Under the pieces are notes generated by a model that was not told the DNA's origin, ran no database searches, and was given only the letters and a program-made list of their open reading frames with translations. A stretch of 5,717 nt of DNA from positions 1 through 5,717 of the forward strand of contig JAFGOU010000086.1 in NCBI GenBank assembly GCA_016926315.1, in the 5' to 3' direction. Of the stretch, positions 1 through 5,717 are shown piece by piece. The translations under genes were made by a program, and so were the position numbers. The stretch comes from Chitinispirillaceae bacterium. Its GTDB lineage: Bacteria; Fibrobacterota; Chitinivibrionia; Chitinivibrionales; Chitinispirillaceae. How positions within the stretch are numbered: the first letter of the stretch is position 1; every line of letters starts with the position of its first letter.

Positions 1-181
1 AATGCTCCTTGCCCTTTTTGGTATATTCCTCGATGTCCTTGCTGCCTGAGAAGGTAAAAGTCGAGGTTTGTACGATGGGCGTGGTGATCGCATCGGCGTA
101 TCTGACCCTGCTCTCTCCGGCATGAATCGAGCGGGTGGATAAAGAATAGCGGCTCGCATGTCCGGAAGGCTTCTTTGCCAT
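1..181 (-). CDS. Trans-sulfuration PLP enzyme, cystathionine gamma-synthase-like (N-terminal 60 codons, cut by window edge)
   Basis: Translating from the ATG at 181 gives 60 codons, open to the window edge. Seen: IHAGE at residues 19-23 and DAITTPIVQTSTF at 30-42. The readable part ends in YTKKGKEH, just where the family's EYGRYGNPT substrate/PLP-site motif would be expected. Known: this N-terminal pattern marks the Cys/Met metabolism PLP-dependent family, cytosolic enzymes handling cystathionine, homocysteine or methionine. The DAITTPIV spacing resembles the cystathionine gamma-synthase branch, which condenses cysteine with an activated homoserine ester in methionine synthesis. The PLP lysine lies outside the window, so gamma-lyase, beta-lyase or O-acetylhomoserine sulfhydrylase activity cannot be excluded. 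The start is supported by GAGAGGAAAG upstream, about 10 nt from the ATG. The gene lies 115 nt downstream of rubrerythrin and probably has its own promoter. Family is fairly sure; exact reaction is not. Confidence 0.85.
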   Translation of the reverse strand, partial: MAKKPSGHASRYSLSTRSIHAGESRVRYADAITTPIVQTSTFTFSGSKDIEEYTKKGKEH

Positions 182-207
182 GGCCAAACTTTCCTCTCAT
201 TAAAAAA

Positions 208-237
208 ATTTTAAAGCTGGCAGTTGACAGTTGTCAG
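208..237 (-). promoter_or_regulatory. Candidate sigma70-type promoter for the trans-sulfuration gene
   Basis: On the minus strand, CTGACA (232-237) and TAAAAT (208-213) each match the -35 and -10 consensus at five of six bases, with an 18-bp spacer. Initiation near 201 would leave a leader of about 20 nt containing the Shine-Dalgarno sequence before the ATG at 181. The -35 box sits inside the left arm of the inverted repeat at 221-281, so a protein bound there could block polymerase. This is inferred from sequence only, and the AT-rich surroundings raise the chance of a random match. Confidence 0.4.
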
Positions 238-281
238 ACTCAGATCCTGTTATTTTCGCTCTTCCTGGCAACTGTCAACTG
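221..281. repeat. 17-bp inverted repeat with self-palindromic arms between rubrerythrin and the trans-sulfuration gene
   Basis: CAGTTGACAGTTGTCAG (221-237) is complementary to CTGGCAACTGTCAACTG (265-281) over 17 positions with one G-T pair; the 13 outermost are perfect. The loop is 27 nt. Each arm also holds a near-palindrome: TGACA-GT-TGTCA at 225-236 and TGGCA-AC-TGTCA at 266-277, with centres 41 bp apart, about four helical turns. It could be a pair of operator sites, a dispersed intergenic repeat, or an RNA hairpin protecting the 3' end of the rubrerythrin mRNA. As an intrinsic terminator it is poor: the loop is long, and the T-run on the minus strand (202-208) starts 12 nt after the stem. 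Confidence 0.75.
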
Positions 282-296
282 GTAACTTTTATTTTC

Positions 297-872
297 TTAG
301 TAATTGTCGGTAAGGACCTGGAAAAACGCCTGCGGATGTTCGCAGCACGGGCATTTTTCCGGCGCTTCGGCGCCTTCGTGGACATACCCGCACTCGCGGC
401 AGATCCAGGTGGTCGGCGACGGCTTCTTGAACGCGGTGCCCTTTTCCAGGTTGGCCAGGAGCAGCTTGTACCGCTCCTCGTGGTGCTTTTCCGCCTTGGA
501 GGTCAGCTGGAACTGGGTCGCCACGAGAGGGAAGCCTTCTTCTTTGGCAATGCGGGCGGCATCGGGATACAGGTCGGACCACTCCTCGTGCTCGCCGGCC
601 GCCGCTGCCTTGAGGTTTTCGATGGTGGTGCCGATGACGCCGGCGGGATACATGGCGGTGATCTCGACCATGCCGCCTTCGAGAAAGCGGAAGAATCGTT
701 TGGCGTGCTGGCGTTCCTGTTCGGCGGTCTCGAGGAATAGGGCGGCTACCTGTTCATACCCCTCTTTTTTTGCGACCTTGGCGGCAAAGCCGTAGCGGTT
801 ACGGGCCTGCGACTCCCCGGCAAACGCGGCGAGCAGGTTTTTTTCGGTTTTGGTACCTTTAATGGACGGCAT
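297..872 (-). CDS. rbr: Rubrerythrin (diiron peroxidase with C-terminal rubredoxin domain)
   Basis: A 191-residue protein with the classical two-domain rubrerythrin layout and normal family length. Residues about 8-145 form the ferritin-like four-helix domain. Visible diiron ligands are E20 (in AGESQARNRY), E53 and H56 (EQERQH), E94 and E97 (GEHEEW), and E128 and H131 (EKHH). Residues 156-184 form the rubredoxin-like domain, with iron-binding cysteines C158, C161, C174 and C177; C176 is an extra cysteine in CPCC. Known: rubrerythrins are cytosolic and reduce hydrogen peroxide to water using electrons passed through the rubredoxin iron, mainly in anaerobes and microaerophiles. The start is well supported by AAGGAGG at 878-884, 5 nt before the ATG. 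It lies 87 nt after the S8 protease stop and probably has its own transcription start. No clear PerR-type operator is visible. Confidence 0.97.
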   Translation of the reverse strand: MPSIKGTKTEKNLLAAFAGESQARNRYGFAAKVAKKEGYEQVAALFLETAEQERQHAKRFFRFLEGGMVEITAMYPAGVIGTTIENLKAAAAGEHEEWSDLYPDAARIAKEEGFPLVATQFQLTSKAEKHHEERYKLLLANLEKGTAFKKPSPTTWICRECGYVHEGAEAPEKCPCCEHPQAFFQVLTDNY

Positions 873-908
873 GCAATCCTCCTTGGGTTTTGGTTTCGGT
901 TGAAGGGA

Positions 909-935
909 TAAATATACGATTTTGGCGACTGTCGA
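909..935 (-). promoter_or_regulatory. Weak candidate promoter for rubrerythrin
   Basis: The 87-bp gap before rubrerythrin holds TCGACA (930-935, minus strand), which matches the -35 consensus at five of six bases, and an AT-rich stretch, TATATTTA (909-916). The spacer is only 13 bp to TATATT or 15 bp to TATTTA, so the fit is poor. The 9-bp palindrome CGAC-T-GTCG (926-934) overlaps the -35 box and could be a small operator. No terminator hairpin follows the protease gene, so read-through from upstream is also possible. Confidence 0.25.
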
Positions 936-959
936 AGGTGCAGAGAGTCCGGCCAGCGG

Positions 960-3191
960 TTACCACGGCGCCGCAAGCTGCGTAAGCCTTGTCGCGCACA
1001 CCCGTTTTCCGCCCCCGGTGGCCTGCATCACCCAGACGCCGGCAGGAAGCCTGGGCAATGAAAACAGGCCGTTTTTTCCCGGGGCGATCTGATGCACCGT
1101 TCTACCCGTAAGCGACAGGAGTTCGACGGAAACCCCCTCGATCGTTTTCCCGGTCAACCGGTAGCGGCCCTGGCTGACAGGAGAGAAGGTGTAACCGGGC
1201 CGGCGTTTTCCCGCCGCTATCCGCTGCGTTACGCCGATCCCGAGCTGCTTCGAAAGCGCGCCGATGCCGTTCACCCTTCCCGCGCCCCAGAGGATGTTGG
1301 GCGTTAAGATGGGCCCGGTGGTGGCGTCGGCAGAGGCGCTCTCCTGAATGAACTGCCGCGCGGCCTGCGGGGTGAGGAGCGGGTCGGCCTCGAGCATGAG
1401 TGCAATGATTCCGGCGACCACCGGCGCCGATGCCGAGGTGCCGCCCGAAGCCCAGTAGCGGCCCATGGTCGTGGCGGTGTCGGGCCAGATCACGATGTTC
1501 CCGCCTGACGCGTCGCGTGCCATGGCGCCGATCAGGTCGGAGCCGGGAGCCGTGATATCGGGTTTGATGCGGCCGTCGGCGGTCGGCCCATGGCTCGAAT
1601 ACCCGCAGAGGAAATGCCAGGGAAGATCGTCGCCTTTCCAGTCGATGACACGGCCGTCGAAGAGCGTGTATTTGAGCTTGCTTGTATAGGCGCCGACCGT
1701 GATGTTGCTGCGCGCGGTGCCGCCCAGCTCGTTGACCGACATGACGGTATCGCCGTCGAGGAATCCCGGCATGTCAAGGGATGCAAACGCCCGTTTGGTC
1801 ATGTTCCACGCCTGGATCGTGGCGGCCGTGGAGGCGGTGATCCAGACACCGGGAATGAAAGAGACGGTAGTGGCGCTCACGGTCACCTGCACGTGCGGCT
1901 TGCCGTTGAGCGGGCTCGCCCGTTCGACAAGCGCTTCGAGGATAACGGTATCGCCTCCCCTGCCGGAAGCGGGAAAAACGAGGGTGTCGGGCTCGAAGGT
2001 CACGGTCGTATCGGCGGTAAGCACCGGTGCGCCTTCGAGGAGGCGGCCGGCGACGGTATCGAGCAGGAGGATGGCGGCGGAAAAGGGCTTTCCGCTTTCG
2101 CCCCAGAGTTCGATGCCGAAAACCGCCTTGGCGGCTCCGGTGCTGTCGACCTGGCCGATCCCGGTGAACCAGGTACCTGCCGTATCGCCCGGCGCGGCGT
2201 CGAACGTGACATGCGCCTTCTTGTCGCCATCGTTGCCCGCCGATCCGACCACGATGCGGCCCGGCCCGGAAAGGGAGTCGATGGTACGGTCGACGAGTGA
2301 CGTGCCGTCGTGCGGGCCGTCGTGGTACCCGAGGCTCATGTTGACCACGCACGGCAGGGAGAGCGAATCGGCGATGGAGAACAGCCAGTGCAGGCCGTCG
2401 ATGATGCCGTCGTCAAGGTCGCTCATGCAGACCCCGGCGATGAGTGCTTCGGGCGCCGCGCCGTAAAACGGCGTTGTTTTTTCGCCGCCGACCCCGTAGC
2501 TTGCCATGGTCGTGCCGTGGTGCCGGTTGCGCATCCCGAACAGGGAATCCGCTTCAAGCCCGGAGCCGTCCTTGATGGTGCCGTAACCGAAACGGTTCTG
2601 CGCGGCGCCGCTGGAATCGTTCTGGTCCCAGAGTGCGATGAAGCGGGTGCGTCCGGTTGAGTCGGCAAAGGCCGGGTGGTGGACGTCGAAATCGGTGTCG
2701 ATGATGCCGAAGAGGACCCCTCTGCCCGAAAAGGTCCTGCCGATGCCGCCGTCGCGTGTTCCGTGCGCCTGGTCGATGGCGCAGTATTTACGGACCGTAT
2801 CCATGAGCGGATAAACCTTCGAGGGCCGCTTTACAGAAAGGATCCCGTCGACCGCGCCGAGGTAGGGGGCAGCGAAGGCTGGACCGGCAAGCGTGACCAC
2901 GTCGCCGGTCCGTGACACCACGCGCCAGCCATATCTTGCGGCTGCCTGCGGGGTAAAGGAAGGACCGGCGAGGGCTATCCGTGTGGCGAGGGCGGCGTTG
3001 GTCTTTTTAAGGGCTGCGGCCGCAAGGTTCTGTTTGTTTGCCACAATCGGCCGTGTGGCAATCCGTACCGTACCTGCCGTTGTCAACGGTCCCGGTGCTG
3101 CCGTAATCGTCGCGCAACAGACCATGATCCAGACGGCCGCGCAGACGAGCCCGGCATATTCTTTTCCGGTCCGGCTGGTGTGATGGCGCAT
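960..3191 (-). CDS. Secreted subtilisin-like serine protease (S8 family) with T9SS-like C-terminal domain
   Basis: A 743-residue protein with a complete S8 catalytic set. Residues 1-32 are a signal peptide: basic start, hydrophobic core at about 12-30, likely cleavage near TAA-PG. Residues about 35-140 look like a prodomain. The catalytic Asp is D165 (GIIDTDFD), His is H225 (HHGTTMA), the oxyanion Asn is N320 (GSAGNDG) and Ser is S586 (GGTSASAP); the conserved SSHGPTADGRIKPDITAPG precedes the serine. About 265 residues separate N320 and S586. Part of this (about 325-490) is a beta-rich insertion like the jelly roll of clostridial Csp-type S8 proteases. Residues about 667-740 resemble a type IX secretion sorting domain (LLSLTGRTV, LPAGVWVMQ, final basic strand), suggesting export to the cell surface or medium. 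AGGAGAG at 3196-3202 supports the ATG. The start lies 25 nt after the penicillin-binding protein stop, which suggests one operon. The substrate is unknown. Confidence 0.93.
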   Translation of the reverse strand: MRHHTSRTGKEYAGLVCAAVWIMVCCATITAAPGPLTTAGTVRIATRPIVANKQNLAAAALKKTNAALATRIALAGPSFTPQAAARYGWRVVSRTGDVVTLAGPAFAAPYLGAVDGILSVKRPSKVYPLMDTVRKYCAIDQAHGTRDGGIGRTFSGRGVLFGIIDTDFDVHHPAFADSTGRTRFIALWDQNDSSGAAQNRFGYGTIKDGSGLEADSLFGMRNRHHGTTMASYGVGGEKTTPFYGAAPEALIAGVCMSDLDDGIIDGLHWLFSIADSLSLPCVVNMSLGYHDGPHDGTSLVDRTIDSLSGPGRIVVGSAGNDGDKKAHVTFDAAPGDTAGTWFTGIGQVDSTGAAKAVFGIELWGESGKPFSAAILLLDTVAGRLLEGAPVLTADTTVTFEPDTLVFPASGRGGDTVILEALVERASPLNGKPHVQVTVSATTVSFIPGVWITASTAATIQAWNMTKRAFASLDMPGFLDGDTVMSVNELGGTARSNITVGAYTSKLKYTLFDGRVIDWKGDDLPWHFLCGYSSHGPTADGRIKPDITAPGSDLIGAMARDASGGNIVIWPDTATTMGRYWASGGTSASAPVVAGIIALMLEADPLLTPQAARQFIQESASADATTGPILTPNILWGAGRVNGIGALSKQLGIGVTQRIAAGKRRPGYTFSPVSQGRYRLTGKTIEGVSVELLSLTGRTVHQIAPGKNGLFSLPRLPAGVWVMQATGGGKRVCATRLTQLAAPW

Positions 3192-3216
3192 TGGTCTCTC
3201 CTGCTATGCGTCAAGG

Positions 3217-5481
3217 TCAGAACTGGATTTTTCGCTTCGGCTTCTTGAGTGAGTCCTGACGGACGACGGGTCTGCTGTCAGGCCCGAACCGGTCGATCCG
3301 CGTCCTGTCCGCCACTCTTCCCTTGCCATGCAAGGTACAGGTATCGATGACCGCCTCCTTTAAAAAGAAGTCGGGTTTCGCCTTGGGGCAGCTTTTCGTG
3401 GCGATAAGATGCGATTCATTGCACAGGTTCATCGATTTTATTCCGGGAGGCACTTTAAAGTACCGTACCGGCAGATTGCGGTGGAGCGCCGACATGACCG
3501 TTACCCAGACCGGCACCGCGCCGATGGAGCCGGTGACCCCGGCCCCGAGCGAGCGGCGTTCGTCGGTGCCGACCCATACGCAGCAGACGATCTGCGGCGA
3601 AAATCCGACGAACCAGGCGTCGGAATAGTCGTTGGTCGTGCCGGTCTTGCCGGCCGCGGGCCGGTTGAACCCGAGGCTGGGAATCATGGATGCGGTGCCG
3701 CAGCACACCACGGTCTGCAGAAGGGAAGTCATGAGAAACGCGGTCTGGGGCGTTAGAACGACGCGTGCCTCGGGCGTGTTCTGGTCGATGACACGGCCGT
3801 TCTTGTTTATGATTTTTTCGATGAACCACGGCTTCTGCGCCACCCCTTTGTTGGCGAATATCTGGTAGGCGCTTACGATCTCCATCGGCGTCGCCTCACA
3901 CGATCCGATGGCGAGCGACGGAACGGGCTGAATGGACTGGCTGGTCAGTCCCATGCGCCGGGCGCACTCAACCACGGTTTTCGGGCCGATGTCCATGAGC
4001 ACCTGGATCGCCACGATATTCACCGAGAGGCCGACCGCCCGCCTGACGGTAATCGGGCCGTTGAAGACGTGGTCGTAATTTTCCGGCCGCCACTCGCCTT
4101 CCGGCGTCTGCAGCGTGATCGGCTGGTCGAGAACCACCGATGCGGGCGAATACCCCCGCTCGATCGCCGCGGTGTAGACAAACGGCTTGAACGCGGAACC
4201 GGGCTGCCGCAGGCCCATGGTGACCCGGTTGAATTTGCTCTCCTCGAAATTTCTCCCGCCGATGAGCATTTTGATCCCGCCGTCGGCCGCATCGATCGCC
4301 ACGACCGCGATCTGCGCCTGGCGCAGCTTCATGGAGTCAGGCAGCCGCTCCCACTGTTCTGCGTCAAGCGCATACAGCGAGTCAAAATGGGCAAGGAACG
4401 TGTCGCGCGGGATCCGGTACTTTTGAAAAGCCTTGGTGCTGTCGAGGAATATCCGGTTGAGCCTGCGCTGCAGGCTTGCGATCTGCTTTTCCGCGGCGGC
4501 CTCGGCCGCGATCTGCGCTTCACGGTCAAGCGTCGTATGGATGGTGAGGCCGCCGGTATAAAGTTCGTCGTCGCCGTATTTATCGCGGACGTATTTGCGG
4601 ACCATCTCGAGGAAATAATTGCTTTCGCTGGGTTTTTCCATACGGGGATTCGACGGCACCGGAAGGGCGGAAAGCGAACGCAACTCGTGCGTTTTGATAA
4701 AACCCATATCGTGCATGGCGCGCAGCACGATATTACGGCGCGCGGTGATCCGCTGCAGGTTCGCCGGTTTATCGGGCCGGTATTTTTCCGGAAGCTGAAT
4801 GATGCCGGCGAGCGTAGCGCACTCATTACGGTCAAGGTCATTGACATGCTTGCTGAAATACTGGTTGCTCGCCGCTTCCACCCCCCACGCACCTCCTCCG
4901 AGGTAGACCTGGTTGAGGTACAGCTCGAGTATTTCCCTTTTTGTATAGCTGGCCTCGAGCTGACAGGCGGTGAGCGCCTCCCGTATTTTCCTGAGAATCG
5001 ATTTTTTCGCCGTCAGATAGAGATTCCGTGCAAGCTGCGCCGTGATGGTGGAACCGCCCTGCGCGCTGCTCCCGCGCACCACATCGACCACCGCGGCGCC
5101 GAGGATACGGCGGATATCGATGCCCCAGTGTTTGTAGAAACGGCGATCTTCGATCGCGATCACCGCGTTCTGAAGGTCGGGGGGAATTTTCCCGATCGGC
5201 ACCCAGATACGCCGCTCGGTGCTGAATTCGTGAACGAGCCTGCCCTCCTGGTCAAGCACCTTTGAGGCGAGCGGCTGTTCGATGGCCTGCATCTGTGAAA
5301 CGATCGGCAGGTCCTGCCAGAGACGGAATACAAACCATGCAAACGTCGACACGCCGAACAGCAGGGCGGCAAGGCATACCATAAACAGGGCGTAAATAAA
5401 AGCGGCGGGAAGCTCTCGGTGTTGTGTTTTCGGAGGTTCTGTTGCAGGCCTGAAAAAAAAGCCCCTGGGTTCGTTCGGCAT
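3217..5481 (-). CDS. mrcA: Class A (bifunctional) penicillin-binding protein, PBP1A-type
   Basis: With the ATG at 5481 the protein has 754 residues. It polymerises lipid II into glycan strands and cross-links their peptides, anchored in the inner membrane and acting in the periplasm. Order: short cytoplasmic tail; transmembrane helix (about 24-54); GT51 glycosyltransferase (about 70-250) with EDRRFYKHWG (catalytic E111), GGSTITAQL (142-150) and ELYLNQVYLG (E186 probably the second glutamate); helical linker; transpeptidase (about 388-665) with SAFK (S429, K432), SVN (486-488) and KTG (612-614). The tail has a C687/C698/C715/H718 pattern. Motif II reads ITAQL where ITQQL is usual. Start choice: the frame stays open to a TTG at 5547 (776 residues), but that TTG has no Shine-Dalgarno and would lie upstream of the best promoter. 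The ATG has only AAAGGA directly abutting it. It is probably co-transcribed with the downstream protease gene. The symbol is by family resemblance; ponA is equally usable. Confidence 0.95.
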   Translation of the reverse strand: MPNEPRGFFFRPATEPPKTQHRELPAAFIYALFMVCLAALLFGVSTFAWFVFRLWQDLPIVSQMQAIEQPLASKVLDQEGRLVHEFSTERRIWVPIGKIPPDLQNAVIAIEDRRFYKHWGIDIRRILGAAVVDVVRGSSAQGGSTITAQLARNLYLTAKKSILRKIREALTACQLEASYTKREILELYLNQVYLGGGAWGVEAASNQYFSKHVNDLDRNECATLAGIIQLPEKYRPDKPANLQRITARRNIVLRAMHDMGFIKTHELRSLSALPVPSNPRMEKPSESNYFLEMVRKYVRDKYGDDELYTGGLTIHTTLDREAQIAAEAAAEKQIASLQRRLNRIFLDSTKAFQKYRIPRDTFLAHFDSLYALDAEQWERLPDSMKLRQAQIAVVAIDAADGGIKMLIGGRNFEESKFNRVTMGLRQPGSAFKPFVYTAAIERGYSPASVVLDQPITLQTPEGEWRPENYDHVFNGPITVRRAVGLSVNIVAIQVLMDIGPKTVVECARRMGLTSQSIQPVPSLAIGSCEATPMEIVSAYQIFANKGVAQKPWFIEKIINKNGRVIDQNTPEARVVLTPQTAFLMTSLLQTVVCCGTASMIPSLGFNRPAAGKTGTTNDYSDAWFVGFSPQIVCCVWVGTDERRSLGAGVTGSIGAVPVWVTVMSALHRNLPVRYFKVPPGIKSMNLCNESHLIATKSCPKAKPDFFLKEAVIDTCTLHGKGRVADRTRIDRFGPDSRPVVRQDSLKKPKRKIQF

Positions 5482-5488
5482 TCCTTTA

Positions 5489-5517
5489 AAAATAGCCCCT
5501 GTGGTAAGGCAAGTCAA
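5489..5517 (-). promoter_or_regulatory. Candidate promoter for the penicillin-binding protein gene
   Basis: On the minus strand, TTGACT (5512-5517) matches the -35 consensus at five of six bases. It is followed after exactly 17 bp by TATTTT (5489-5494), a four-of-six -10 match. Only 7 nt separate the -10 from the ATG at 5481, so transcription would start at or next to the start codon, giving a leaderless or nearly leaderless mRNA. This agrees with the lack of a properly spaced Shine-Dalgarno. The -10 is weak, so an unseen promoter further upstream remains possible. Confidence 0.4.
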
Positions 5518-5629
5518 TTGAGAATACTCGACCGCTGCGCCGTGCAATCCGGCCGGGCAGGGAACTCCGGTCGATCTGCGGACCCATGAGCTGCGGACAA
5601 AGGCGCGAAGCCATCAAATAACTCTTTTT

Positions 5630-5642
5630 CCGGCTTCGCCGG
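5630..5642. other. Short GC hairpin in the divergent spacer
   Basis: CCGGC-TTC-GCCGG gives a 5-bp stem with a 3-nt loop, flanked by T5 on the left (5625-5629) and by CTTAGTATTTTT on the right. Read on the plus strand it is a weak terminator-like element, because the T-run begins 8 nt after the stem. Its loop side can alternatively pair, through GGCTTCGC at 5632-5639, with GCGAAGCC at 5605-5612. The rest of the spacer (5482-5706) holds the promoter above, the palindrome at 5665-5680 and no convincing gene. Confidence 0.4.
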
Positions 5643-5664
5643 CTTAGTATTTTTAGTCATCAGA

Positions 5665-5680
5665 CCGGCGCCGGCGCCGG
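5665..5680. repeat. Perfect 16-bp GC palindrome upstream of the plus-strand gene start
   Basis: CCGGCGCCGGCGCCGG is fully self-complementary and consists of overlapping GCCGGC/CCGGCG units. It ends 12 bp before the Shine-Dalgarno sequence at 5693 and 26 bp before the ATG at 5707. As RNA it could fold near the ribosome site; as DNA it could be a protein-binding site or simply a low-complexity GC patch. Confidence 0.6.
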
Positions 5681-5706
5681 ACCCACAACTCTGGAAGGGA
5701 CCGTTG

Positions 5707-5717
5707 ATGAAAAAAAA
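5707..5717 (+). CDS. Start of a divergent gene, product unknown (only three codons plus visible)
   Basis: ATG-AAA-AAA-AA at the window end is preceded by GGAAGGGA (5693-5700), a good Shine-Dalgarno sequence 6 nt from the ATG. An M-K-K opening is common in exported proteins with signal peptides, but three codons cannot show function. The gene would be divergent from the penicillin-binding protein and share its 225-bp upstream spacer. Confidence rests only on the ribosome site and start codon. Confidence 0.45.

Noticed and set aside
202..281. Inverted repeat as an intrinsic terminator of rubrerythrin
   Set aside because: The loop is 27 nt, and the T-run on the minus strand begins 12 nt after the stem, unlike a standard terminator. 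A role in 3'-end stability remains possible.
231..740. Plus-strand frame opposite rubrerythrin, with TTGACA (224-229) and TGTTAT 18 bp later as a possible promoter
   Set aside because: The -35 match arises from the symmetry of the inverted repeat, and the translation is a mirror of the rubrerythrin gene. An antisense RNA cannot be excluded, but nothing supports a protein.
1590..2466. Two long overlapping plus-strand frames (1590-2300 and 1699-2466) inside the protease gene
   Set aside because: Both are antisense to the S8 coding region, have low-complexity Gly/Arg/Ser-rich translations and lack convincing ribosome sites.
4069..5265. 398-codon open frame on the plus strand inside the penicillin-binding protein gene
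   Set aside because: It is antisense to a gene with all expected catalytic motifs. Its translation has no recognisable domain and is typical of GC-rich shadow frames.
5482..5547. TTG at 5547 as the start of the penicillin-binding protein
   Set aside because: There is no Shine-Dalgarno before it, the added 22 residues resemble nothing in the family, and the best promoter lies downstream of it.
5576..5598. Direct repeat of CTGCGGAC (5576-5583 and 5591-5598)
   Set aside because: Two 8-bp copies with a 15-bp period in GC-rich DNA are easily explained by chance, and no third copy is seen.

Overview
The window looks like an ordinary stretch of a fairly GC-rich bacterial chromosome. I see no mobile element, CRISPR array, tRNA or rRNA. 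Four genes lie on the minus strand and one apparent gene start lies on the plus strand at the right edge. In minus-strand order they are: a class A penicillin-binding protein (3217-5481), a secreted subtilisin-family (S8) protease (960-3191), rubrerythrin (297-872), and the first 60 codons of a trans-sulfuration PLP enzyme resembling cystathionine gamma-synthase (1-181). The only clue to lineage is the protease tail, which resembles the type IX secretion sorting domain found in the FCB group (Bacteroidota, Fibrobacterota and relatives). With a rubrerythrin typical of anaerobes and microaerophiles, an anaerobic FCB-group bacterium, perhaps Fibrobacterota-like, is plausible but unproven.

Right part (3217-5717): the penicillin-binding protein builds and cross-links peptidoglycan in the periplasm. 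The protease starts 25 nt after its stop, so the two are probably co-transcribed; both products act outside the cytoplasm. Upstream of the penicillin-binding protein is a 225-bp divergent spacer. It holds a candidate promoter (TTGACT-N17-TATTTT) so close to the ATG that the transcript would be leaderless or nearly so. It also holds a GC-rich hairpin, a perfect 16-bp palindrome, and a Shine-Dalgarno plus ATG-AAA-AAA start of a plus-strand gene cut by the window end.

Left part (1-959): rubrerythrin has its own strong Shine-Dalgarno sequence, 87 nt after the protease stop, and probably handles peroxide. Between it and the trans-sulfuration gene lies a 17-bp inverted repeat whose arms are themselves near-palindromes. 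One arm overlaps a plausible promoter for the trans-sulfuration gene. This is the most interesting non-coding signal here.

I found no clear sign of a new biological system. The findings are modest regulatory and domain-architecture observations.
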